In this document: positions 34,526 to 42,410 of the stretch, piece after piece
Position numbering within the stretch: position 1 is the stretch's first letter
Layout of the letters: each line of letters starts with the position of its first letter
DNA from: an uncultured Nitrosospira sp.
GTDB taxonomy: Bacteria; Nitrospirota; Nitrospiria; Nitrospirales; Nitrospiraceae
Assembly: GCA_900696515.1 (NCBI GenBank)
Contig: CAADGK010000101.1
Coordinates: 1-64,000 of the forward strand
DNA length: 64,000 bases
Direction of reading: 5' to 3'
Made by a program: the position numbers and the translations under genes
The notes under the pieces: model-generated
Databases searched by the model: none
Told to the model about the DNA's origin: nothing
Seen by the model: the letters and a program-made list of their open reading frames with translations, nothing else

Positions 34526-34676
34526 TGCGCGCCAGAGCCGGGCATCGCGACATCATGCGGTTCTGTCGGACCAACTGGTCGCGCAGTCCAGGACCTCAAC
34601 TCATAACAGAGGAGTCGGGACATGTCAGCAGATGTCCGTCACGCTCTCGAGTTGAAGGTGCACGGTGTTCCGGGGG

Positions 34677-34718
34677 CTAGGTAAGTCGTCCGCATGTTCT
34701 GGGTGATCACCCAGTAGT
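34677..34718. promoter_or_regulatory. CTAG-N24-GATCACC element, copy 3
   Basis: CTAG at 34677 and GATCACC at 34705 are 28 bases apart. The latter sits in CTGGGTGATCACCCAG (34699-34714), a perfect 16-bp palindrome. It stands between the kinase and the divergent zinc-ribbon gene. The region is homologous to 25045-25140 upstream of ureA. Confidence 0.55.
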
Positions 34719-34808
34719 GGTCGCATGAGCAGATTCGTTACGGTGTACGTGCGGATGTGATCCTGTTTCTGTTCCGCGGTGGCCGGTGAACGAGCTGAAC
34801 TGACCGTC

Positions 34809-35015
34809 ATGCAACAGAGAGTTGCACCGATGATTGCAATCGCTGAGCAGAAGGGGGCCTGTCCTCGTTGTCATGGCTATATGGTACCGCTGATTCCTGA
34901 CGGTTCGGAGGAAATTCTCCTGGAGCTTGGTGAGTCGAGCGGTTTTCGCTGCGTCAACTGCGGTGAGCGGATCGACCCGCTGATCGTGGCCAATCGCCGA
35001 GCCCCCAAGCAGTAA
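34809..35015 (+). CDS. Small zinc-ribbon protein
   Basis: 68 residues from the ATG at 34809 (34779 is an alternative). CPRCHGYM and CVNCGERI form a C-x2-C/C-x2-C zinc ribbon around an acidic strand (PDGSEEILLELGES). The family is unknown; such small ribbons are common beside stress regulators. A decayed copy with its upstream region lies at 25151-25335. It is transcribed away from the kinase, probably from the shared region holding the palindrome. Confidence 0.65.
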   Translation: MQQRVAPMIAIAEQKGACPRCHGYMVPLIPDGSEEILLELGESSGFRCVNCGERIDPLIVANRRAPKQ

Positions 35016-35164
35016 GGATACGGCTATGGGAAATGACCGGATAAATGAAAGTCAATAGGGCGATGGCTTCCACACCCGGGGTTGGAGACATACATGTGGA
35101 GGAAAAGGGGTCTGGACCCTACAGGCTGGATCAGTATGAGAGACCCATAACCTAGGAGGGCATC

Positions 35165-35269
35165 ATGGACAGAGTATGGCTGTACTTAGGAGGGATGGCA
35201 GTGGCATTCGGCATTGCCATCTATGCGGTGATGTCCATTGTGAAAGGCACGAGTCCTCCGGCCTATTGA
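35165..35269 (+). CDS. 34-residue single-span membrane protein
   Basis: An ATG at 35165 follows TAGGAGGGC, a strong ribosome-binding site. It encodes MDRVWLYLGGMAVAFGIAIY and 14 further residues ending TSPPAY. One membrane helix spans about residues 5-27. Such tiny proteins are often subunits or regulators of membrane complexes. It starts a run of small plus-strand stress-type genes leading to cydAB. No homologue is recognised. Confidence 0.6.
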   Translation: MDRVWLYLGGMAVAFGIAIYAVMSIVKGTSPPAY

Positions 35270-35368
35270 GGAAAGAAATTGCAGGCGAGGCACGTGCATC
35301 CGATCAGGCGGCCAACCCTCACAGACCATGGACACTCAACGGTTGGGACTACTACAGGAGGACCTACG

Positions 35369-35713
35369 ATGAAGATAAGGAAATGGACGGGGATATTTTT
35401 GGCTCTCAGCTTGCTGATGACCATGCCGGTTTTCGCATCGGATGACCTTGAAGCGCTGATCAAGGCTGGGGATCATCGCAAATTGGAGATGTACTATGCA
35501 GAAGAGGCGAAGACCCTCAAAGCGAAAGCGGACAAGTGGGAGGTGCTCGCCGAATACTACGAAAAGTTTCCGGACGAATATTCCGGCGGCAGCGAGAACG
35601 TGCATAAGCATATCGAGAATGTCCGTGCCATGGCGGACGACTATCGGAAGGCCATGCACGAGGCACGCGATTTGGCCTTGCGCCACCACTCCTTGATCCG
35701 GAAGGGGCCGTGA
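35369..35713 (+). CDS. Secreted helical hypothetical protein
   Basis: 114 residues from the ATG at 35369, with CAGGAGG ahead. A signal peptide (GIFLALSLLMTMPVFA) is cut near SDDLEA. The mature part is a charged helical hairpin with KLEMYYAEEAKTLKAKADKW, and histidines near the end (LALRHHSLI). Family not recognised. It may be a periplasmic stress protein like its neighbours. Confidence 0.65.
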   Translation: MKIRKWTGIFLALSLLMTMPVFASDDLEALIKAGDHRKLEMYYAEEAKTLKAKADKWEVLAEYYEKFPDEYSGGSENVHKHIENVRAMADDYRKAMHEARDLALRHHSLIRKGP

Positions 35714-35827
35714 GATCCGATGAGGACCGGGGACTGAACGGTCGAGGGCGACCGGATGAAATGGAATGTTGAACTGGATCGGGAGGCACGAAAACCTGAC
35801 CGATACGAACAGTGAAGAGGAGAACGC

Positions 35828-36061
35828 ATGAAGACTCGGAGTGAGCAGAAAAAAGGGGAAGGAATGGGACAGGCAGTCAGCGATGAACCGGCTCAGGCTA
35901 CTTTGAATGCGGGTGAGGTACAGGAACGTATCGCCATGCGTGCCTACGAGCTCTACCGAGAGCGGGGGGCTATCGATGGGCATGATCTCGATGATTGGCT
36001 GGAGGCTGAGCAAGCCATTGTCGGCTCCGAGGCACATCCCGAGAGAAGTGTCTTGCAATAG
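35828..36061 (+). CDS. DUF2934 protein
   Basis: 77 residues. The C-terminal half, IAMRAYELYRERGAIDGHDL followed by DDWLEAE, is the DUF2934 signature, a short helical family of unknown function common beside stress genes. An AGGAG site precedes the ATG. It is co-directional with the PepSY gene 17 bp downstream, so an operon is likely. Confidence 0.8.
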   Translation: MKTRSEQKKGEGMGQAVSDEPAQATLNAGEVQERIAMRAYELYRERGAIDGHDLDDWLEAEQAIVGSEAHPERSVLQ

Positions 36062-36078
36062 CCATAAGGGAGGAACGC

Positions 36079-36426
36079 ATGAGACAGCAATCTCCGTTGA
36101 TGTTGGGACTTGCGATGCTGGTGTTAGCTGCTGGAACCATGACGGTGGCCGATCCAGCCTCCGCCGAAGAACACAGCAAGGTTGAAATGGCAGCTGCGGC
36201 TACGGTGACGATCCACGACGCGATCAAAACGGCGTCGGAGAAAGTGCCGGGGACGGTCATCGAAGCCGAGCTGGAGGAGAAACATCATAGGCTCGTCTGG
36301 GAAGTCGAGATTGTCAGCCCGGAACACAAAGTCATGGAAGTACATATAGACGCCAAAACCGGTGCGGTGATCGATGTAGAGGAGGAAAAGGAGAAGTCGG
36401 GGCGGCTTAAACGACCGAGGTCGTGA
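36079..36426 (+). CDS. Secreted PepSY-domain protein
   Basis: 115 residues with a signal peptide (MLGLAMLVLAAGTMTVADPASAEE). The PepSY fold covers about residues 42-105: TIHDAIKTASEKVPGTVIEAEL, then LVWEVEIVSPEHKVMEVHID and KTGAVIDVEEE. PepSY domains act as inhibitors or modulators of extracytoplasmic proteins. It follows the DUF2934 gene. The 384-bp gap 36427-36810 after it holds no supported gene and precedes cydA. Confidence 0.85.
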   Translation: MRQQSPLMLGLAMLVLAAGTMTVADPASAEEHSKVEMAAAATVTIHDAIKTASEKVPGTVIEAELEEKHHRLVWEVEIVSPEHKVMEVHIDAKTGAVIDVEEEKEKSGRLKRPRS

Positions 36427-36810
36427 ACAACAGGCAGCATCCAGGGTGCTATTTGGAAACCGGGCACATGTGCGCCACTCGCAAGGAAGGGAAATAGGAG
36501 GCCGGTCCTGGCGAGTTTGTCTTGCTGCGAATCTGAAATCTGTGCGCTGTGAGTGAAGAAAAAAGAGGAGCAGGTGTGTCTATCGGTCATAGGGGATGTG
36601 TAGTGTTTTGCAACAGCCGGTAGTGGGGCTCCGACCTGAAATGCCTCAGGGCGGTTGATTGAAATCGGCCTTGGCGTTTTTACAAAGGCTCGGTTTTGGC
36701 CCGGTAGGTGCCCTGCTGACGGCCGCATGAAATTGTCGGATGGCGAACTGGCAGGACCAGTGTGAACTTACAACCAGGGGGGGAATGCTTTTGAATGAAA
36801 GAAGACAGGC

Positions 36811-38166
36811 ATGACGAGTGCACTATTTTACGATCGGTTACAGTTCGCCGTCACGGCGACCTTTCATTACCTCTTCCCGCAATTGACGATGGGCTTGGCG
36901 GCCTTGCTGCTGTACCTGAAAAGCCGTGCCTATTGGAGCCGTGATGCCCACTACGACGAGGCCGCCCATTTCTGGACAAAGATCTTTGCCTTGAGCTTTG
37001 CGTTCGGCGTCGTCACCGGCATCCCCCTGGAATTTCAGTTCGGCATGAATTGGGCGAGGTTCTCCACATTTGCCGGCGGCGTCATCGGCCAGACGTTGGC
37101 CATGGAGGGTGTGTTCGCGTTTTTTCTGGAATCCACGTTTTTGGGCGTGCTGCTGTACGGCAAGAAACGGTTGGGTCCGTTGGTCGATTGGATCGCGACG
37201 GTGATGTTGTTCCTCGGGTCGTGGCTCTCGGGGTTCTTCATTCTGGCGACGAATGCGTGGATGCAACATCCGGTGGCCTATGCCGTTGATGACGTCGGTG
37301 CGGTTCACGTGACGAGTCTCTGGGGCTTGCTGACCAACTCCTGGTTGGTGTGGCAATTCTCGCATACGATGACGGCTGCGGTCGTCACCGGTTCCTTCGT
37401 GATGGCTGCAGTGGGGGCCTATTATCTGCTTTCCGGGATTCATTTGGATTTCGCCAAGACCTTTCTACGGACTGGGGTCGTTGCTGCGGTGCTGGCCAGT
37501 TGCCTGATGCTGTTTCCAACCGGGCACCATGCGGCGCTGCAGGTCTTTGAGCATCAACCCATCAAGGGAGCGGCATTTGAAGGCCACTTCCACACCGAAT
37601 CCGGCGCCGATCTGGTGCTCCTCGGCCAGCCGAACATGGACACACTCACGATCGATAATCCGCTCATCGCTCCCAAGATGCTTAGTTTCATCATTCATAA
37701 GCATTTCGGCGCTGAGATCAAAGGGCTCACTGATTTTCCTCGTGAAGACTGGCCGGACACCATGCCGCTGCTCTACTACACCTACCACATCATGGTCGGC
37801 CTGGGGTCGCTGTTCATCCCGCTCATGCTGACAGGGGTGGTCCTGCTCTGGCGCGGACGTCTGTTTCAGGCCCGATGGATGCTCTGGACGATCATGCTCA
37901 TGGCGCCGTTTCCCTACATTGCCACGACCGCCGGGTGGATGACCGCCGAACTGGGACGGCAGCCGTGGCTCGTGTATGGCCTATTCCGGACGGTCGACGG
38001 CAACTCTCTATTGGTGGGATCAGGCAATGTCCTGTTCACGTTACTCGGCTTTCTCGGTCTGTATCTGTTGTTGGGCCTGCTGTTTCTGTTTGTGTTGCTC
38101 CGAACAGTCGCTCGTGGTCCTGCCGTGCCTGTCGAGTTGAGTGCGAACGGGAAGGGCGCGTCGTGA
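36811..38166 (+). CDS. cydA: Cytochrome bd quinol oxidase subunit I
   Basis: 451 residues, about nine membrane helices. Haem and quinol features include FHYLFPQLTMG near the start (haem b595 histidine), TNSWLVWQFSHTMTAAVVTG (haem b558 histidine), and GRQPWLVYGLFRT in the C-terminal part, the bd/CIO signature. It has no long Q-loop insertion, so it is the short-loop type. It oxidises quinol and reduces oxygen with high affinity. It overlaps cydB by 4 bases; a tiny membrane gene follows cydB. Confidence 0.96.
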   Translation: MTSALFYDRLQFAVTATFHYLFPQLTMGLAALLLYLKSRAYWSRDAHYDEAAHFWTKIFALSFAFGVVTGIPLEFQFGMNWARFSTFAGGVIGQTLAMEGVFAFFLESTFLGVLLYGKKRLGPLVDWIATVMLFLGSWLSGFFILATNAWMQHPVAYAVDDVGAVHVTSLWGLLTNSWLVWQFSHTMTAAVVTGSFVMAAVGAYYLLSGIHLDFAKTFLRTGVVAAVLASCLMLFPTGHHAALQVFEHQPIKGAAFEGHFHTESGADLVLLGQPNMDTLTIDNPLIAPKMLSFIIHKHFGAEIKGLTDFPREDWPDTMPLLYYTYHIMVGLGSLFIPLMLTGVVLLWRGRLFQARWMLWTIMLMAPFPYIATTAGWMTAELGRQPWLVYGLFRTVDGNSLLVGSGNVLFTLLGFLGLYLLLGLLFLFVLLRTVARGPAVPVELSANGKGAS

Positions 38167-39233
38167 GCGAGGAGATGCTGTCGACCGAGACGCTGTGGTT
38201 CGCGATCGTCGCCGCGATGTTCGCCGCGTATGCGGTCCTGGATGGATTCGTGTTCGGGGCGGGCATCCTCTACCTGTTCGTTGCACGAACCGACGCGGAG
38301 CGGCAATTGGTCTTGAAGGCCATCGGTCCGGTGTGGAAGGGCAATGAAGTGTGGCTGGTTGCGGGCGGAGGTCTGTTGTTCCTCGCCTTCCCCAAAGCGT
38401 TCGCGGCCGGATTCAGCGGGTTCTACTTGGCCCTCAACCTTGTCCTCTGGTGTGTGATTCTGCGCGGGGTGTCGATTGCCGTACGGTCCCACCTCGACAA
38501 TCCCTTATGGCGAACGTTCTGGGACGCGATCTTCGCCTGGTCTAGCCTGCTACTTGCCCTGATCTTCGGCGTGGCCTTGGGCAATCTAATTCGGGGTGTG
38601 CCTCTCGCTGCCGACGGCCAATTCTTTGCTGCGCTCTGGACCACCTTCACGCCTGGGCCGACGCCGGGCATCCTGGACTGGTTCACCGTCCTCGTGGGTG
38701 CCCTCAGCGTTACAATACTTGCCGTCCATGGGGCACATTTTCTCATCATCAAGACGGAGTCGGCGATCCATGATCGGGCACGTCGGATTGCGCACACCGG
38801 CGTATGGACGGTGATGCTCCTGGCCATGGTGGCTATCTCGTTGGCGCCATCTGTCCAGCCGACGCTCTGGTACCGGTACGACGCGCATCCGGTCGGGTTT
38901 GTCCTGCCACTGATTGCCGTGGTGGCGGGGGGCACGACACTCGCTTGCCGTCGCCACGGATGGGATGGGGTCGTCTTCTTAAGCTGGAGCCTCTTCATCC
39001 TGGGTCTCTTCGGCAGCGTGGCCTGGGGTCTCTTTCCGAATTTATTGATGGCGACAGGAAACCCTGCGTACAGCCTGACCATTCACAACAGCGCCGGGTC
39101 GCCCGATGGATTGCAGCTCGGCCTCGTCTGGTTCCCCATCGGTATCAGCCTGGTCATGACCTATATGCTCTGGGTCTATCTGAGCTTCCGTGGGAAAGCG
39201 GAGCACTTCTCAAGCGAGGACAGTTATGAGTAG
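38163..39233 (+). CDS. cydB: Cytochrome bd quinol oxidase subunit II
   Basis: About 356 residues from a GTG at 38163 that overlaps the cydA stop (an ATG at 38175 is possible). Typical CydB elements: LWFAIVAAMFAAYAVLDGFVFG, GNEVWLVAGGGLLFLAFPKA, VTILAVHGAHFLIIKTE and NSAGSPDGLQLGL. Eight or nine membrane helices. It forms the oxidase with CydA. Context next to universal stress and PepSY proteins suggests expression at low oxygen. Confidence 0.95.
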   Translation: MSEEMLSTETLWFAIVAAMFAAYAVLDGFVFGAGILYLFVARTDAERQLVLKAIGPVWKGNEVWLVAGGGLLFLAFPKAFAAGFSGFYLALNLVLWCVILRGVSIAVRSHLDNPLWRTFWDAIFAWSSLLLALIFGVALGNLIRGVPLAADGQFFAALWTTFTPGPTPGILDWFTVLVGALSVTILAVHGAHFLIIKTESAIHDRARRIAHTGVWTVMLLAMVAISLAPSVQPTLWYRYDAHPVGFVLPLIAVVAGGTTLACRRHGWDGVVFLSWSLFILGLFGSVAWGLFPNLLMATGNPAYSLTIHNSAGSPDGLQLGLVWFPIGISLVMTYMLWVYLSFRGKAEHFSSEDSYE

Positions 39234-39375
39234 ATGGTGTGATGGTATCGAAGTTCGGAGGAAGTGCGACCACGACGTGCTGGCGAGGAACCGACGATTT
39301 CACTGGGTGTCGATTTTTGCAACCTGAATTGCTGTCGCTCTGATCGTCGGCGTCGGGCAGACTTGGAGGCGAACC

Positions 39376-39471
39376 ATGGAACCATTGGCTGTACTCGGAC
39401 TGTTGGCCGTGATCATTGGGATCGTTGGCCTGGTCGTGCTGCTGAAAAGTCGAAAAAACAACGTTCGCTGA
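39376..39471 (+). CDS. 31-residue membrane protein after cydB
   Basis: An ATG at 39376 with GGAGG 8-9 bases ahead encodes MEPLAVLGLLAVIIGIVGLV followed by VLLKSRKNNVR: one helix with a positively charged cytoplasmic end. Position and size recall CydX-like small subunits of bd oxidases, though the sequence does not match CydX. It may instead belong with the following cupredoxin gene. Confidence 0.6.
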   Translation: MEPLAVLGLLAVIIGIVGLVVLLKSRKNNVR

Positions 39472-39519
39472 ATTCGTCCGCCGGACCAGCTGGTTCGGCA
39501 CACAGACTGGAGGAACCAT

Positions 39520-39970
39520 ATGACAACAGGTCGAAGGGTGTGGACAGAGCGTGCACACTGGAGCGTGCTCGGTCTCGCGGCAATTCTCAGTCTGTCGTGG
39601 TTCCATGCCGAACACGGCTTGGCGCTGGAGACACTATCGGCGCAGGAGTCACGCATCGAACTCACCATTCGCGACTCGACATTCGTGCGCACCAAGACCA
39701 CGCCGATCCGTGCCGGGATGCCCATGGTCCTGGTGGTCCGTAACGAAGACCCGATTCCACATGGGTTCAGCTCCCCGATGTTTGCCGGTGACAATTGAGG
39801 CGGGAGGCATCGAAGTGTTCGGAAGGGGGATCGACGGCCTGCACGTCGCGCCAGGCCAGACGGCAGTGATCCGGTTGACGCACGCCCAACAGGCCAAGAT
39901 GACCTTCCGCTGTGACCTGCATCCTAACCTGGAAGGTGAACTGTATCTCTTGGACGTGCCTGTGGGATGA
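39520..39970 (+). pseudogene. Secreted cupredoxin-like gene with frameshift
   Basis: From 39520 the frame encodes a signal peptide and IELTIRDSTFVRTKTTPIRA, then HGFSSPMFAGDN and a stop at 39796. The continuation lies in the +1 frame: TIEAGGIEVFGRGIDGLHVA, PGQTAVIRL, TFRCDLHPNLEGELYLL. Together the two parts make a cupredoxin-like domain with the histidine in PHGF and Cys/His in CDLH as possible copper ligands. A single-base shift near 39785-39795 separates them. It is a broken gene or an indel error. Its end overlaps the next Usp gene (ATGA). Confidence 0.75.
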
Positions 39971-40902
39971 GCGCAGGGCGGAGTGAGAAGGGGAGAAAAG
40001 CCCATGAGGACTCTATGATTCAGGCCGGTGCGCGTCGGGGGCGCTGGTCGCTTCTCTTGGCGACGGACTTCCAAGAGCCGGCGAGGCGGGCATTGCTCCA
40101 TGGCATGAAGCTGGCGACGGCGTTAGAAACCTCGCTGACCATTCTGCATGTCGTGAAGACGCCGACAGATCTACCCCGCAGGGCTCCCGATGGTCAGGCG
40201 TTGCGATCGCTGCGGACCTCGGCACTGCTGGAGCTCGGACGCCTGACTCGGCTGGCAAAAGAACGTAGTGTGTCGGCACAACCACTGTTGCTCTATGGTG
40301 ACCCGATTGGCTGTATTGTGGAAACCGCTAGGCAGGTTCATGCAAAGATGGTCGTCATCGGTACAGAAGGACGTACCGGGTGGGATCGGCTACGGATCGG
40401 GAGTATCGCGCGAGGGGTGGTTCGTGAGGCGCCTTGTCCCGTATTGACGGTCCATGGCGGCCTTGCCGGAGATATTTTTCGTCATCCAGCCAAAGTACGT
40501 CTCAGGCGTGTGCTCCTCGCGACGGACTTTTCTCGCGATGCCAATTCGGCTTTTCAGATTGTTCGGAGCCTCGCTCCGAAGCTCCGGGCTTCGATTCGTG
40601 TTGTCCATGCGTCAGAATCTCCCTCGAACAACAAGCAGGCGGAACGAATGATCACGAGGCAAGTCCGAGAGCTCCAGAATGACGAGATCGAGGCGGAGGG
40701 CAATTCTGTACAGGGAGCACCGGTCGAGGTCATTCTGAGACAGGCTGCTATGTATCAAACGGATCTCCTCGTGGTCGGAACGAGTGGACGGCGAGGGCTC
40801 AGCCGGATGGTTCTCGGCAGTGTGGCGGAAGCGCTCATTAAGCGAGCCGGGTGTCCTGTGCTCACGGCGCAACACAAACGCGAACCGTTCATCACACCAT
40901 GA
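39967..40902 (+). CDS. Tandem universal stress protein
   Basis: 311 residues with two UspA domains: [19 protein letters not shown] to [18 protein letters not shown], and [19 protein letters not shown] to [19 protein letters not shown]. Both carry the G-x2-G-x9-G-(S/T) ATP-loop pattern, so ATP binding is likely. Its ATG overlaps the cupredoxin stop and its own stop overlaps the antiporter start, so it is translated within one operon. It is similar in layout to the protein at 17119. Confidence 0.93.
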   Translation: MSAGRSEKGRKAHEDSMIQAGARRGRWSLLLATDFQEPARRALLHGMKLATALETSLTILHVVKTPTDLPRRAPDGQALRSLRTSALLELGRLTRLAKERSVSAQPLLLYGDPIGCIVETARQVHAKMVVIGTEGRTGWDRLRIGSIARGVVREAPCPVLTVHGGLAGDIFRHPAKVRLRRVLLATDFSRDANSAFQIVRSLAPKLRASIRVVHASESPSNNKQAERMITRQVRELQNDEIEAEGNSVQGAPVEVILRQAAMYQTDLLVVGTSGRRGLSRMVLGSVAEALIKRAGCPVLTAQHKREPFITP

Positions 40903-42410
40903 CATTAACGATCGAATATCTTCTCCTCGCGGCGTCGGGGCTTCTGTTGCTCAGTGTCATCGCGAGCAAAGCATCTGGGCGATTGGGAGTGCCGGCATTG
41001 CTGTTGTTTCTCCTCATCGGCATGCTCGCCGGTTCCGATGGTCCTGGTGGCATTCATTTCGACGATCCCTGGTTGGCTCAATCCCTCGGAGTCGTCGCGC
41101 TTGCCTTCATTCTGTTCGCCGGCGGGCTGGACACCCACTGGTCGAGTGTGCGACCGGTGCTCGGCTACGGCGTGGCGCTGTCGACGCTCGGCGTCGCGAT
41201 CACGGCTGGGCTTGTGGGCTGGTTTGCGACAGTGGCCTTGGAGATGTCCTGGACCGAGGGACTCCTTATCGGCGCCATCGTCTCCTCCACCGATGCGGCC
41301 GCTGTGTTTGCTGTGATGCGGTCGAGATCTGTCAGCTTGCGTGAGCCCTTAAAACCGTTGCTCGAATTAGAGTCCGGCAGTAATGATCCAATGGCGGTCT
41401 TCCTGACGTTGGGGCTCATCTCATTGATCACAGGAGCATCAGGCTCGCCTCTCGATCTCATTCCCATGTTCGTGCGGCAAATGGTGCTCGGTGCGGCGAT
41501 CGGGTACGGCACGGGCAAGCTCATGGTGCTGCTCGTCAATCGATTGCGCTTGGAGTACGAAGGCCTCTACCCCGTTCTGACGTTGTCTCTCGTGCTGTTG
41601 ACCTACAGCGGCAGCACATGGCTAGGGGGCAACGGCTTTCTCGCGGTGTATTTAGCCGGTCTCATGATGGGCAACAGTGAATTCCTCCACAAACGCAGCC
41701 TGATGCGGTTTCATGACGGACTTGCGTGGTTGATGCAGATCGCAATGTTTCTCACGCTCGGCCTGCAGGTCTTCCCCACGCAACTCGTGCCGATCGCGGG
41801 GCCGGGGTTGTTGCTGGCACTGTTCCTGATGGTTTGTGCCAGGCCGGTCTCCGTGTTTGCCACCTTAGCCTTCACAGGTCTCTCGTTCAAGAAGAAGACG
41901 ATGGTGGCCTGGGTCGGGTTGCGCGGGGCCGTGCCTATTATTTTGGCGACCTTCCCGTTGCTTGCGGGTGTTCCGCAAGCCGCACTGATCTTCAACCTCG
42001 TGTTTTTTATCGTGCTGACCTCCGTGTTGCTGCAAGGGACCTCCATCCCGCTGGTGGCCCGGTGGCTTGGTGTCGACGAACCCATCTCGGCCCGCATGGA
42101 ATCCTCTCCGGTATGGGATGCCCCGACGACTCTCAAGAGCGGCCTGCTCGAAATACGGATTCCGGAGTATTCCGCAGCAATTGGCCAACGATTGCTGGAC
42201 CTCGGTCTTCCCAAAGGCGCCTTTATCCTTTTGATGGCCAGAAACGGCCAATGTTTTGTTCCGGACGGGACGACGATGCTGCAGGCTCATGATTCCCTGC
42301 TGGCCTTCACTGATCAACCGTCCTTTCTCCGATTACGTTCGATTCTCGACAGGCGGCATCCGATTTCACCTAAGGAACCACCGGACGACCGGGGTATTGA
42401 GGTTGTGTAG
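40899..42410 (+). CDS. K+/H+ antiporter of the CvrA/NhaP2 type
   Basis: 503 residues. About twelve membrane helices precede a cytoplasmic TrkA-C/RCK-like domain (about 405-485, with [21 protein letters not shown]). The transport core has [26 protein letters not shown] and [18 protein letters not shown], with the paired acidic residues of CPA1 antiporters. It balances potassium and protons across the inner membrane. The ATG overlaps the Usp stop, and its TAG overlaps the GTG of the ATPase gene, giving a stress and ion-homeostasis operon. Confidence 0.92.
   Translation: MTLTIEYLLLAASGLLLLSVIASKASGRLGVPALLLFLLIGMLAGSDGPGGIHFDDPWLAQSLGVVALAFILFAGGLDTHWSSVRPVLGYGVALSTLGVAITAGLVGWFATVALEMSWTEGLLIGAIVSSTDAAAVFAVMRSRSVSLREPLKPLLELESGSNDPMAVFLTLGLISLITGASGSPLDLIPMFVRQMVLGAAIGYGTGKLMVLLVNRLRLEYEGLYPVLTLSLVLLTYSGSTWLGGNGFLAVYLAGLMMGNSEFLHKRSLMRFHDGLAWLMQIAMFLTLGLQVFPTQLVPIAGPGLLLALFLMVCARPVSVFATLAFTGLSFKKKTMVAWVGLRGAVPIILATFPLLAGVPQAALIFNLVFFIVLTSVLLQGTSIPLVARWLGVDEPISARMESSPVWDAPTTLKSGLLEIRIPEYSAAIGQRLLDLGLPKGAFILLMARNGQCFVPDGTTMLQAHDSLLAFTDQPSFLRLRSILDRRHPISPKEPPDDRGIEVV

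Noticed and set aside
37875-38162. Longer CydB reading upstream of 38163
   Set aside because: The upstream part overlaps cydA in another frame and lacks CydB similarity; the GTG/ATG at 38163/38175 fits the family N-terminus.
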